Shown here in pieces: positions 23,811 to 31,341 of a DNA stretch of 40,868 nt. The stretch comes from Arthrobacter sp. E3. GTDB lineage: Bacteria; Actinomycetota; Actinomycetes; Actinomycetales; Micrococcaceae. Below the pieces are notes generated by a model. It was not told the DNA's origin and searched no databases. It saw only the letters and a list, made by a program, of their open reading frames with translations. The stretch lies in contig NZ_JAFMPX010000031.1 in assembly GCF_017353415.1 (NCBI RefSeq), forward strand, positions 1-40,868, written 5' to 3'. A program made the translations under genes and the position numbers. Positions within the stretch are counted from its first letter, which is position 1. The number at the start of each line of letters is the position of its first letter.

Positions 23811-26377
23811 TCTTCCTTCGTCAATGGCGCGTACCTCAGGAGCAGGCGCTTTTCACCAATTTCGAAGCGCACCTTGGCCACGGTTTTGTCGCCAACGCCT
23901 TGGATTTCCAGCACGGTGCCGTTGCCAAACGCCGTGTGGTTGACCTTGTCCCCCACACTGACTGACACCACTTCCTTTTGCGGCTGCACGCGGCCGGCGG
24001 CTGTCCGGGCCGAAATGCTGGGCGGCAGCACACCGGAATCGCGTCCACCCACGGAGGTGCCGGCGCCCCACGAGGATCCGGAATAACGGCTGGATCCGAA
24101 GTTTCCGGCCACCGGAGCCGTCCGCGCGGTGCCTTCACGCTTCCACTCAATAAGCTCCGCCGGCACCTCCTCAATGAACTGGCTGGCCGGGTTGTATTGG
24201 CTCTGGCCCCACAGGCTGCGCACTTCCGAACGTGTCAGGTACAGCCGCTGCCGGGCACGGGTCAGCCCCACGTACGCCAGACGTCGCTCCTCCGCCAACT
24301 CCTTCGGGTCCGTGGCCGAGCGCGAATGCGGGAACAATCCGTGTTCCATGCCGGTAAGGAACACGACGGGAAATTCCAGACCCTTGGCCGTGTGCAGCGT
24401 CATCAACGTCACCACGCCCAGCCGCTTGGCCTCGGCCACGGCGGCGGCAGCCTCCGCTTCGGATCCGCCCGGGGCGTCGGGGATCTGGTCCGCGTCCGCC
24501 ACCAACGAGACCTGCTCGAGGAACTCCCCCAGCGTCCCTTCCGGATTTTCCTGCCCAAATTCACGCACGACGGCGAGAAGTTCAGCAAGGTTTTCCACGC
24601 GCGACTCATCCTGCGGATCGGTACTGTTGCGCAAAGCGGCAAGGTAGCCGGTCTGCTCCAGCACGGCTTCCAACGCCGTTGCGGGGCTGGCAGTTGCTGC
24701 CACCTCGCCCAAGTCCGCCATCATTTTCGCGAACGTGTTCACGGCGTTCAGGGATCGGGAGGCAATGCCGGGAGCTTCTTCAGCACGGGCCAATGCTGCG
24801 GAGAAGGAAATACGTTCCCGCTCAGCCAACGCCGCTACAGCCCCCTCGGCGCGGTCGCCAATCCCGCGCTTAGGTTCATTGAGGATCCTGCGGAGGTTGA
24901 CGTCGTCGTCCGGGTTGACCAGCGCACGCAGGTAGGCGAGTGCATCCTTGATTTCCTTGCGCTCGTAGAAACGGGTGCCGCCCACCACGCGGTAGGGCAG
25001 ACCCACGCGGACCAGGATGTCTTCTATGGCGCGGGATTGGGCGTTGGTACGGTAGAAAATGGCCACATCTCCCGGCCGGACGTCCGTCTCGTCCTGAAGC
25101 CGGTCGATTTCCTTGGCAATGAATCTGGCCTCGTCGTGCTCCGACTCGGCCACGTAGCCAATGATCTTTTCGCCGTCACCTTCGGCTGTCCATAGCCGCT
25201 TTTCCCGGCGGTTGGGGTTGCGGGAGATCACGGCGTTGGCGGCGCTGAGGATGTTTTGCGTGGAGCGGTAGTTCTGCTCCAGCTTGATCGTGTCAGCGTT
25301 GGGATAGTCCTGCTCAAATTCGACAATGTTGCGGATGTCAGCGCCGCGGAATGCGTAGATGGACTGGTCGGAGTCGCCCACCACCGTCAGCTCCGCAGGA
25401 ACCCCCATCCCGCCGTCGTCTGTCCCGACAATTTCCTTCACCAGCGCGTATTGGGCGTGGTTGGTGTCCTGGTACTCGTCCACCAACACGTGGCGGAAGC
25501 GGCGCCGGTAGTAGTCGGCAACGCCCGGGAACGCCCGGAACATGTACACGGTTTGGGCGATGAGGTCATCAAAGTCCATGGCGTTGGCCTGGCGCAGGCG
25601 CTGCGTGTAACCCTTGTATACCTCGGCCACGGCAGCGGCGAAGGGTTCGTTGAAGTTCGTGTTCATGGAGTTCTCATCTTCATCGATGAGCTCATTCTTC
25701 AACGCCGAGATCTTGTGCATGATCGCCTTGGGCGCGAACTTCTTAGGATCCAAGTCCAGGCCCTTGGACACCAGCGTGATGAGCCGCAGCGAGTCGGCCG
25801 AATCGTAGATGGAGAAATTCGAGTTCAGCCCGATGGTCTTTGCCTCGCGGCGCAGAATCCGCACGCATGAGGAGTGGAAGGTGGAAATCCACATGCTTTT
25901 GGCTGCGTCGCCAATCAAGGCCTCGATGCGTTCGCGCATTTCAGCGGCGGCCTTGTTCGTGAACGTGATGGCCAGAATTTGGCCGGGGTGGGCCTGCCCG
26001 GTGGCCAGCAGGTAGGCGATCCGGTGGCTCAGCACCCGGGTCTTGCCCGAGCCGGCACCTGCCACAATCAGCAGCGGCCCGCCGGAGTGAACCACGGCGG
26101 CTTCCTGCTGCGGGTTCATGCCTTCAAGCAACTCGGCAGGATCTGGCCAACGCCTTGCGGAGGCGATCGATGCGGTACCACCGAAGGAGCCTGATCCGCC
26201 CGCAAAGTCCGGGACGCCGTCGTGCCCCGGATGGCCAGGGCTGGACGCACCTGCACCAAATTCGGGCGCATCTGCTCCCGGATCCTCGGCGTCGAAGGGC
26301 TGCCACTGCGGCAATCCGGCGCCGGGGCTGTGCGTGGTTTTGGGCTTCTGGGGGTAAGGGTCAAACAACATATCCAT
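23807..26377 (-). CDS. pcrA: ATP-dependent DNA helicase PcrA (UvrD/Rep family)
   Basis: This 856-residue superfamily 1A helicase acts in DNA repair and replication restart. About 85 residues of Gly/Pro-rich extension precede the core, as in other actinobacterial UvrD1/PcrA proteins. The motifs follow in order: Q-motif MNPQQEAAV, motif I AGAGSGKT (106-113), motif Ia ITFTNKAAAEM, motif II VLVDEYQDTN, motif III VVGDSDQSIYAFRGAD, motif IV LEQNYRST, motif V TLMTLHTAKGLEFP and motif VI EERRLAYVGLTRA. The C-terminal 60 residues (VGDKVNHTAFGNGTVLEIQG) form the Tudor-like domain that contacts RNA polymerase in PcrA. A TACACT box lies 10 nt before the ATG, giving a very short leader. Confidence 0.97.
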   Translation of the reverse strand: MDMLFDPYPQKPKTTHSPGAGLPQWQPFDAEDPGADAPEFGAGASSPGHPGHDGVPDFAGGSGSFGGTASIASARRWPDPAELLEGMNPQQEAAVVHSGGPLLIVAGAGSGKTRVLSHRIAYLLATGQAHPGQILAITFTNKAAAEMRERIEALIGDAAKSMWISTFHSSCVRILRREAKTIGLNSNFSIYDSADSLRLITLVSKGLDLDPKKFAPKAIMHKISALKNELIDEDENSMNTNFNEPFAAAVAEVYKGYTQRLRQANAMDFDDLIAQTVYMFRAFPGVADYYRRRFRHVLVDEYQDTNHAQYALVKEIVGTDDGGMGVPAELTVVGDSDQSIYAFRGADIRNIVEFEQDYPNADTIKLEQNYRSTQNILSAANAVISRNPNRREKRLWTAEGDGEKIIGYVAESEHDEARFIAKEIDRLQDETDVRPGDVAIFYRTNAQSRAIEDILVRVGLPYRVVGGTRFYERKEIKDALAYLRALVNPDDDVNLRRILNEPKRGIGDRAEGAVAALAERERISFSAALARAEEAPGIASRSLNAVNTFAKMMADLGEVAATASPATALEAVLEQTGYLAALRNSTDPQDESRVENLAELLAVVREFGQENPEGTLGEFLEQVSLVADADQIPDAPGGSEAEAAAAVAEAKRLGVVTLMTLHTAKGLEFPVVFLTGMEHGLFPHSRSATDPKELAEERRLAYVGLTRARQRLYLTRSEVRSLWGQSQYNPASQFIEEVPAELIEWKREGTARTAPVAGNFGSSRYSGSSWGAGTSVGGRDSGVLPPSISARTAAGRVQPQKEVVSVSVGDKVNHTAFGNGTVLEIQGVGDKTVAKVRFEIGEKRLLLRYAPLTKEE

Positions 26378-26690
26378 GGTGGCATCCAGTGTAGTTCGCC
26401 CCGCTGACAATGACCTCCAGCCCCGCCACCACCACCGAGATGTGCGACAAAGCCGCCTCGAACTGGAATTGCAGTCATCATCACTTGGCGTCGTTCTGCA
26501 ATCTCGTGGTGCCGATTACCCGGCCTTTGAACTGTCTTGCAAGGCATGGGTGGCGAGGCCGCACTTAGGTTATGAGACAGCCCAAGACCATTTTTGCTCC
26601 ATCCGAGCGGCAACTGGCTAAGGGGCGAGGCTTTGCTGTTCAAATCCGCAGGACAGACTCACAGCGTCCTGATTCATCGGCGATAGGTGC
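26378..26690. other. Left flank of the repeat array, no gene recognised
   Basis: Between the pcrA start and the first GGAAC repeat no ORF with coding character is visible on either strand. It may contain degraded sequence. Confidence 0.5.
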
Positions 26691-26715
26691 CCGTAAGCGG
26701 AACCCCGACGAGGAC
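26691..26715 (+). repeat. GGAAC repeat, copy 1 (divergent)
   Basis: CCGTAAGCGGAACCCCGACG followed by AGGAC. The left half matches the other copies; the right half is degenerate. Confidence 0.5.
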
Positions 26716-26758
26716 CTGGAGACCTAAATGAGGCAACGTTGTCCTGAGCATATCCCCG

Positions 26759-26786
26759 CCCGCAAGCGGAACCCTCCACTGGGAAA
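26759..26786 (+). repeat. GGAAC repeat, copy 2
   Basis: CCGCAAGCGGAAC, then CCTCCACTGGGAA; it carries one extra base between the two conserved halves. It lies just downstream of the 3' end of the DUF6226-like gene. Confidence 0.65.
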
Positions 26787-26800
26787 GTGAGCTCCAGAAT

Positions 26801-27466
26801 TTAGTCGACAGTGTCGGTGCTCTCCGGTGCAAGCTCTTGCCACGGTAGCCACTGCCCATCAGGGGGCAGTCCGGTTCGTGCTAGCTTCACGCGTTCGTCG
26901 GGCAGTTCGTTGGTGCGGCTGCGTCCTGATCGCCCACCGACCCCAGACTCATTGAGCTGATATTCGATCCAGCGTCCCGGCCAGGGATCGAATCGCTCGA
27001 AATAACCACCCGAGACGACGGTGCGCACGGTCCATTCAAGGTCTTCGGTCAGATTCTCGACATTGTCATCACAGGCATCGCACCCACACACGGGGAAGTG
27101 GAAGTCGTGGAGTGCGCCTGCGTGAAGGTAAACGCCGGGGAACTTCGTGAGGACAAATGTTAACGGTGCTGCTGTGCGATCGCGCGGCACGACCCGTACC
27201 GCTCGAACAACATCGTTTGGCATGTGGAGAAGATCGATCGCGACTACCGGGTCTTGCTCAACGATTACCTCGAAGGTGCTCTGTAGCCAGTCGATGAGGG
27301 CGTCGGCGACCGCGTGGAGAGGGGTGAAACGCTGCAGATTGCTGACACTGGAATAGGCGTCGTCAGGCTGTGGCCCTTCGTTCCACCGATTGCCGTAGTC
27401 GATGGGATGGCCCTGGTCATCACGGTAGATCTCTGTCGGGAGCGTGGGGCGCCGGTAGTCGCTCAT
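26801..27466 (-). CDS. DUF6226-like protein
   Basis: The protein has 221 residues from the ATG at 27466. TACTGT ends 6 nt before the start codon (27473-27478), consistent with a leaderless promoter. It is a soluble acidic protein. Recognisable segments are RFTPLHAVADALIDWLQSTF, VRAVRVVPRDRTAAPLTFVL, and FPGVYLHAGALHDFHFPVCG followed by CDACDDNVENL; the CGCDACD cluster with nearby histidines may bind metal. I recall this pattern from DUF6226 proteins of actinobacteria, whose function is unknown. It lies between repeat copies 2 and 3. Soluble proteins of this kind often sit among immunity-gene arrays, but no toxin is present here. Confidence 0.7.
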   Translation of the reverse strand: MSDYRRPTLPTEIYRDDQGHPIDYGNRWNEGPQPDDAYSSVSNLQRFTPLHAVADALIDWLQSTFEVIVEQDPVVAIDLLHMPNDVVRAVRVVPRDRTAAPLTFVLTKFPGVYLHAGALHDFHFPVCGCDACDDNVENLTEDLEWTVRTVVSGGYFERFDPWPGRWIEYQLNESGVGGRSGRSRTNELPDERVKLARTGLPPDGQWLPWQELAPESTDTVD

Positions 27467-27514
27467 GCTCCCACAGTAGCCGCCACCGTTCTTCTCACCG
27501 CGATATCCACCAGA

Positions 27515-27540
27515 CCGTAGGCGGAACGTTCAGTGGGACG
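27515..27540 (+). repeat. GGAAC repeat, copy 3
   Basis: CCGTAGGCGGAACGTTCAGT followed by GGGACG. Core 27523-27539 is GGAACGTTCAGTGGGAC. Confidence 0.75.
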
Positions 27541-27560
27541 GCCGAGGGTTACAGTGAGGC

Positions 27561-27803
27561 ATGACGCATGTTCCAAAGAAACGCACCATAGCAATATTGA
27601 GTTTCATCGTTGTCGGGTTAATGGTGATAAGCCTTGCGCTAAAGGTATTTCTTAACGGCGTAGAGCCTTGGTCATGGGTGGCGGTTGGTTTTCAAGGCCT
27701 GGCGGTCGTTATCGGTGTCTTGCTGCTGGTACGAGTTGTTCGCAGCCAGCGCGACGATTACTGGCGAGAACGAGGCAAAGGCGCCAGTGATTCTGGTACA
27801 TGA
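27561..27803 (+). CDS. Small two-helix membrane protein, function unknown
   Basis: The protein has 80 residues from the ATG at 27561. TACAGT lies 5 nt before it and GAGGC directly precedes the ATG, so the gene is either leaderless or has a minimal ribosome binding site. After a basic N-terminus (MTHVPKKR) there are two hydrophobic helices at about residues 10-30 and 38-58, then a basic/acidic cytoplasmic tail (RSQRDDYWRERGKG). It fills the interval between repeat copies 3 and 4. No family recognised. Confidence 0.65.
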   Translation: MTHVPKKRTIAILSFIVVGLMVISLALKVFLNGVEPWSWVAVGFQGLAVVIGVLLLVRVVRSQRDDYWRERGKGASDSGT

Positions 27804-27824
27804 CAAGTCCGATGGGTGTTCGTT

Positions 27825-27850
27825 CCATAACTGGAACCTTGAGCGGGACA
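27825..27850 (+). repeat. GGAAC repeat, copy 4
   Basis: CCATAACTGGAACCTTGAGC followed by GGGACA. Core 27833-27849; the TC of the consensus is TG here. Confidence 0.65.
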
Positions 27851-27928
27851 GCGAGTCACACCAAACCGAGGCAGTCTGTAATTGGGTGGTGGACTGCGTT
27901 GTATGTTCTGCTCGCGTAGTGTTGTCGG

Positions 27929-28159
27929 ATGCGATCCAACCACGGAATGTTCAGCTGGAAAATGACACGCTTTCTCTTTTCCCTCGGTAGTTTTGTTGCC
28001 ATGGCGGGAATTGCCCGAATCGTGACGTCGGGCTCGTGGGGGTACATCTGGTTTGTCCTGCTCGGGCTGGCTCTCGTGGTCCTGTCCACGCGTGGTCCAT
28101 GGGATAGCGAAGCAAGCGGCCGCAGTCGTTCAGTTTTGGGGTTTCGAGTTCGTCAATAG
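27929..28159 (+). CDS. Small membrane protein, function unknown
   Basis: The protein has 76 residues from the ATG at 27929. The start is supported by TAGTGT at 27917-27922, 6 nt before the ATG (leaderless pattern). Two hydrophobic segments (about residues 13-30 and 37-53) are separated by a short glycine/tryptophan loop (SGSWGYIW), and the C-terminus is arginine-rich. It is the only ORF between repeat copies 4 and 5. Sequence unrelated by eye to the neighbouring membrane proteins. Confidence 0.55.
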   Translation: MRSNHGMFSWKMTRFLFSLGSFVAMAGIARIVTSGSWGYIWFVLLGLALVVLSTRGPWDSEASGRSRSVLGFRVRQ

Positions 28160-28208
28160 CAAGTCCGTAGCGACATGCTGACTGCAAGCCACGGGTTAGC
28201 ATCGATAG

Positions 28209-28236
28209 TCCGCAACTGGAACCCTCAGTGGGAACG
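28209..28236 (+). repeat. GGAAC repeat, copy 5
   Basis: TCCGCAACTGGAACCCTCAG followed by TGGGAACG. One of the best matches to the consensus. Confidence 0.75.
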
Positions 28237-28318
28237 TGGTTAGTCGATGGGCTGAACCTGTGTCCGCGTTGAAATCCCTGTCTTGGCGACCGATTCCCAC
28301 CGCACGTGGGTACAGGTT

Positions 28319-28528
28319 TTAGCGGGCCGAGTCTCGGTGATTGCGACTTCGTCGAATGACAAGTAGTGCCAGGACAATTACCAAAACGGCCAACAGGATC
28401 CAGACTGGAATTAGCCTTGCCCAAGTGGGTGCCTCAACCAGTATCAGGACTACGTTTGCAGCTCCGAAGGCAAGCAGAAGAAGCCCAAACGGCCACCACT
28501 TGATGGGCTTTCGTTGCTGAGAATCCAT
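28319..28528 (-). CDS. Small two-helix membrane protein, function unknown
   Basis: The protein has 69 residues from the ATG at 28528, with GGACAGGA upstream; this cassette gene does not show the TAnnnT box at leaderless spacing. N-terminus MDSQQRKPIKWW, helices at about residues 13-30 and 39-58, basic tail VIRRSRNHRDSAR. It occupies the interval between repeat copies 5 and 6, in opposite orientation to the two preceding small genes. Confidence 0.6.
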   Translation of the reverse strand: MDSQQRKPIKWWPFGLLLLAFGAANVVLILVEAPTWARLIPVWILLAVLVIVLALLVIRRSRNHRDSAR

Positions 28529-28663
28529 AGCTAGTCCTGTCCATTTCGGGAACGAAAAATGAAAACCTGTTGAGGACGGTTCTGGCACTGTAGCAGCTGC
28601 TCTGATTTGAAATGCCTCCCACAGCCAGCGCATCACGCTTGTGCTGTCACTGTTAGTCGGATT

Positions 28664-28688
28664 CCACAAGGGAACGGTCTGCGGGACA
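28664..28688 (+). repeat. GGAAC repeat, copy 6
   Basis: CCACAAGGGAACGGTCTGCG followed by GGACA. The core (28671-28687) differs from the isolated copy at 5792 by one base. Confidence 0.7.
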
Positions 28689-28827
28689 GGATCCTCTTGG
28701 TGGCCGCGTGACGGTGAGAGTTGAACACACTTGTTTGGTCTAGACCCCGTCGCTCACGAGTCATCATTTTCTTGAGTCATTGAGGTGAGCGGGTGTTTTC
28801 GCCGTGCCATGGCGGTAGTGTCACCAT

Positions 28828-29385
28828 ATGCCCGCGATCATAGAGCCGAAAAGCGAACTGATTCCTGGTCCAGCCACAGTTGCTGCCCTAGTGGCGCAGC
28901 TGGTGGAAGGAACATGGCCGAGCACCGATGAGGAACGCGAGACTCTCTTCAGGCACCTCCTCTTCGAATCCGGAGAACGCTTGGACCACGACTCGGACGC
29001 GTCATCCACGGCGTCGTATACCCTCCTCACTGACCTGCCAGGTATTTCCTTTGCTTCATGGAATTTGTTTCACGGCAGGTTCATGAGCGTTCACTTCCAC
29101 CTATACACGTTCCCCAAAGCGCGGGCCCCTGAGACCCGCCTGGGCCACCACGCAGTGTCGGGTATGTTGACCGATCTGTACGGCCCGCCGAGCAGGCCGT
29201 GGGAGGACAAAGAGGTGCCGCCCAGTATTTGGAAAGTCAACCACCGAGAAATAGTCACACATCTCTTCACCACGCGCGAGAGCTCGTTGATGCTCAGCAT
29301 TTCTGACGGGGAGCTTGCTGTTGCAGCAGAAGCGGAGGCAACCCACGAGACCGGCAATTCAGACAGGATCGTCCCATCCCAGTAG
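28828..29385 (+). CDS. Hypothetical protein (DUF6301/immunity-like appearance)
   Basis: The protein has 185 residues from the ATG at 28828; TAGTGT at 28816-28821 is 6 nt before it (leaderless). It is soluble and acidic. Segments: ATVAALVAQLVEGTWPSTDE, LFRHLLFESGERLDHDSD, SVHFHLYTFPKA, VSGMLTDLYGPPSRPW and IVTHLFTTRESSLMLSISDG. The alternation of an N-terminal helix with later beta-strands and a YGPPSRPW turn recalls DUF6301-type or SMI1-like immunity proteins, but I cannot place it firmly. The TAG stop codon is inside repeat copy 7. Confidence 0.6.
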   Translation: MPAIIEPKSELIPGPATVAALVAQLVEGTWPSTDEERETLFRHLLFESGERLDHDSDASSTASYTLLTDLPGISFASWNLFHGRFMSVHFHLYTFPKARAPETRLGHHAVSGMLTDLYGPPSRPWEDKEVPPSIWKVNHREIVTHLFTTRESSLMLSISDGELAVAAEAEATHETGNSDRIVPSQ

Positions 29386-29405
29386 CGGAACCGTCAGCGG
29401 GAACG
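29379..29405 (+). repeat. GGAAC repeat, copy 7
   Basis: CCAGTAGCGGAACCGTCAGC followed by GGGAACG. It overlaps the stop codon (TAG 29383-29385) of the preceding ORF. Confidence 0.75.
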
Positions 29406-29508
29406 CCTGATACGGCCGCAGCTCGATTAGCGGCCGGGTCACAGGACATCCTCCTCCGGGGAGGTGCGCCCGTGGTGTCGGCGCGTCGCGAAGACTACGC
29501 TTTGGGGC

Positions 29509-29955
29509 ATGACCGGTTCGAAGATGTCTCAGAACTACACCGACGGTGCCCGGCGGGCGGTGGTCATGGCGCAGGAAGAGTCAAGGGTAATGATGCATGA
29601 CTCGTACATCAGACCTGAGCATCTACTGTTGGGGCTTTTGCACGCTTTTCCGGACACGGTGCAGACGGCGCTGGGCGTCTGGCCGGACGAAATGCGTGAT
29701 GCGATAGTGAGTTTCGCCTCCCCTGATCCGGAGGACACCTCAGAAGAGTTCCCGTTCACCCGCATGTCTCTGGAGGTCCTCAAGGCGGCGCAGCGCACCG
29801 CGCGAGAGCTTCATTCCGATCACGTCGGGATCAAGCACCTATTGTTCGGGGTGCTGAGTGTCCATAGCGACCGCCTGGATCGGGCGCTGGTCGCTGCGGG
29901 TGTGGATCGAGACAGTGCGCAAACGCGGGTAATGGCGGCGCCTACGCGGAGGTGA
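29509..29955 (+). CDS. Stand-alone Clp N-terminal-domain protein
   Basis: The protein has 148 residues from the ATG at 29509; TACGCT at 29496-29501 lies 7 nt before it (leaderless). It consists of two Clp-N repeats: YTDGARRAVVMAQEESRVMM with YIRPEHLLLGLLHAF, and FTRMSLEVLKAAQRTARELH with HVGIKHLLFGVLSVHSDRLD. In ClpC/ClpA this domain binds substrates and adaptors ahead of the AAA+ ATPase modules. Here no ATPase follows. Such proteins may act as adaptors or decoys for ClpC, or as ClpC paralogue fragments. It is the last gene of the repeat array; no repeat is seen to its right. Confidence 0.85.
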   Translation: MTGSKMSQNYTDGARRAVVMAQEESRVMMHDSYIRPEHLLLGLLHAFPDTVQTALGVWPDEMRDAIVSFASPDPEDTSEEFPFTRMSLEVLKAAQRTARELHSDHVGIKHLLFGVLSVHSDRLDRALVAAGVDRDSAQTRVMAAPTRR

Positions 29956-30455
29956 CCGGTTGCTCCGAGCTGGGCAACAGGCAGCGATCGCCCGCCGTCC
30001 TATCCTCGCAAGGACCCGCAAGGGGTTTGTTCAGATAGGTATTTCTAAGAGTCCCGCAAACCGGTCGTTCACCGAAGTGTGCGTTGACGAAATCGAAAGT
30101 TTGCGAAACCGCATGGTTCCGCAGACAACACATTCCCGTATACCCCGCCCGACTTAATGCCCGATGAAGGTGCGCCAACTGCAACCCATCGTTAGTTGTG
30201 AGACACACCAGAAAAGCATCTGATGGCAATGAACGGCCATGCAAATGGCTTGATGGGACAGCAAGTAGTCATTTTGGCCACAGGCGCCCGCCACGCTGTA
30301 CGAATACGAGGCTCTGGCCAGTACAACGGGTGGAGTGGCACGGCCGATCCACCCAAAACATGTTCCACCTGATCACAAAAGCCATAGTCGGAGACTCTCC
30401 ACACCCCAAGCCGCGCTGAGGCGATGTTCTCTCACATCAGAACGCGAACAGGCGT
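29956..30455. other. Right flank of the repeat array, no gene recognised
   Basis: Five hundred bases with lower GC and several stop codons in every frame. I found no tRNA, recombinase fragment or repeat copy. It may contain decayed cassettes. Confidence 0.5.
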
Positions 30456-31310
30456 TTACACAGGCGCAGCCACTTGCTCAAGGGCCGCCTTCAGCTGTGC
30501 CACTGCCCCCGCGGACCCGGCCACAAACCATTCGAGCCCATTGACAGGCACGACGGCGGTGTCCCCGCCGGCCGCCTCCACGACGCCTTTTCCAGGGAGC
30601 CAGTCCCAGGACGGGCAACTGTGCTGGAACCACACGCCCAGTTCGCCCTGTCCCACCCGGGCCAAGTCGCAGGATCCCGAGCCCAACATGCGCAGGGTGG
30701 CCGGCAGGACGGCCGCCCGCTGCCACGGCACCGCGGCGCGGGGATCAGCCAACCAGCCCGGGTGAATATAGGAGCCGGCGGCAAGCTCCCCCACCTGCTG
30801 CCGAGGGTCCACGCTGATCAGCTGGCCGTTACACGTGGCCTGATGTTGGGAGCCCCCCATCCACATCTTCTCTTCTTCTGGCTGATAGATGGCCCCGAGC
30901 AGCACCTCAGCGTGAGCGAAGTTCTCCGCCGTCGACCTTAAATCAGCACCGGAAACTCCGGTGACAAGGGCCAGGGCGGAACACCAGTAGGTTGAGCCGC
31001 TGGCGAAGTTGAACGTCCCGTCGACGGGGTCCACGACCCATACCCTCCCTGAGCTGCCCTCAAAACCTGCACCCTCCTCCCCCAGGATCGAATCCTCTGG
31101 GCGGGCCAGGCGCAACTGTTCGTACAAGAACTTTTCGGCAGCATGGTCGGCCGTCGTGGCGAAGTCAGCGGCGTTGGCCTTGATCTGGCGTCCGGCCTGT
31201 AATTCCTGGAGCCCTTTGGCGCGGATGGATACGGCCAGTGCGCCGGCCGTTCGCAGCAGCTTCGCCGCCAATTCACTGTCACTGGGCGCGGGGCTGGTTT
31301 CTGTTGCCAT
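30456..31310 (-). CDS. Inositol monophosphatase-family protein
   Basis: This 284-residue protein belongs to the Mg-dependent phosphatase family that hydrolyses inositol phosphates, 3'-phosphoadenosine phosphates or histidinol phosphate. Metal-site motifs: ATTADHAAEKFLYE, ILGEEGAG (75-82), VWVVDPVDGTFNFASG (90-105) and the C-terminal aspartate in SWDWLPGKGVVEAAGG. The start ATG at 31310 has TAGGCT 6 nt upstream (31317-31322 on the minus strand), again a leaderless arrangement, and no ribosome binding site. Substrate not determinable. Divergent from a membrane protein gene 31 bp away. Confidence 0.88.
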   Translation of the reverse strand: MATETSPAPSDSELAAKLLRTAGALAVSIRAKGLQELQAGRQIKANAADFATTADHAAEKFLYEQLRLARPEDSILGEEGAGFEGSSGRVWVVDPVDGTFNFASGSTYWCSALALVTGVSGADLRSTAENFAHAEVLLGAIYQPEEEKMWMGGSQHQATCNGQLISVDPRQQVGELAAGSYIHPGWLADPRAAVPWQRAAVLPATLRMLGSGSCDLARVGQGELGVWFQHSCPSWDWLPGKGVVEAAGGDTAVVPVNGLEWFVAGSAGAVAQLKAALEQVAAPV

Positions 31311-31316
31311 GGCACC

Positions 31317-31335
31317 AGCCTATGTGAGCGATAAT
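31317..31335. promoter_or_regulatory. Divergent leaderless -10 boxes
   Basis: The minus strand reads TAGGCT (31317-31322), 6 nt before the ATG at 31310. The plus strand reads GATAAT (31330-31335), 6 nt before the ATG at 31342. The two promoters share about 30 bp, so both genes cannot easily be transcribed at the same moment. Confidence 0.55.
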
Positions 31336-31341
31336 GGTTCC

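Noticed and set aside
23978-25195. Long plus-strand ORF of 405 codons
   Set aside because: It is antisense to the helicase motifs of pcrA; long antisense frames are expected in high-GC genes.
26691-29405. CRISPR array
   Set aside because: The repeats are degenerate, 17-28 bp long, and 68-756 bp apart with ORFs between them; there are no uniform spacers and no cas genes.
26691-29405. Classical integron attC array
   Set aside because: The repeat lacks the imperfect palindromic R/L-box layout of attC, and no IntI-like integrase is visible in the window.
30474-30941. Plus-strand ORF of 155 codons
   Set aside because: It is antisense to the inositol-monophosphatase-family gene, whose catalytic motifs are on the minus strand.
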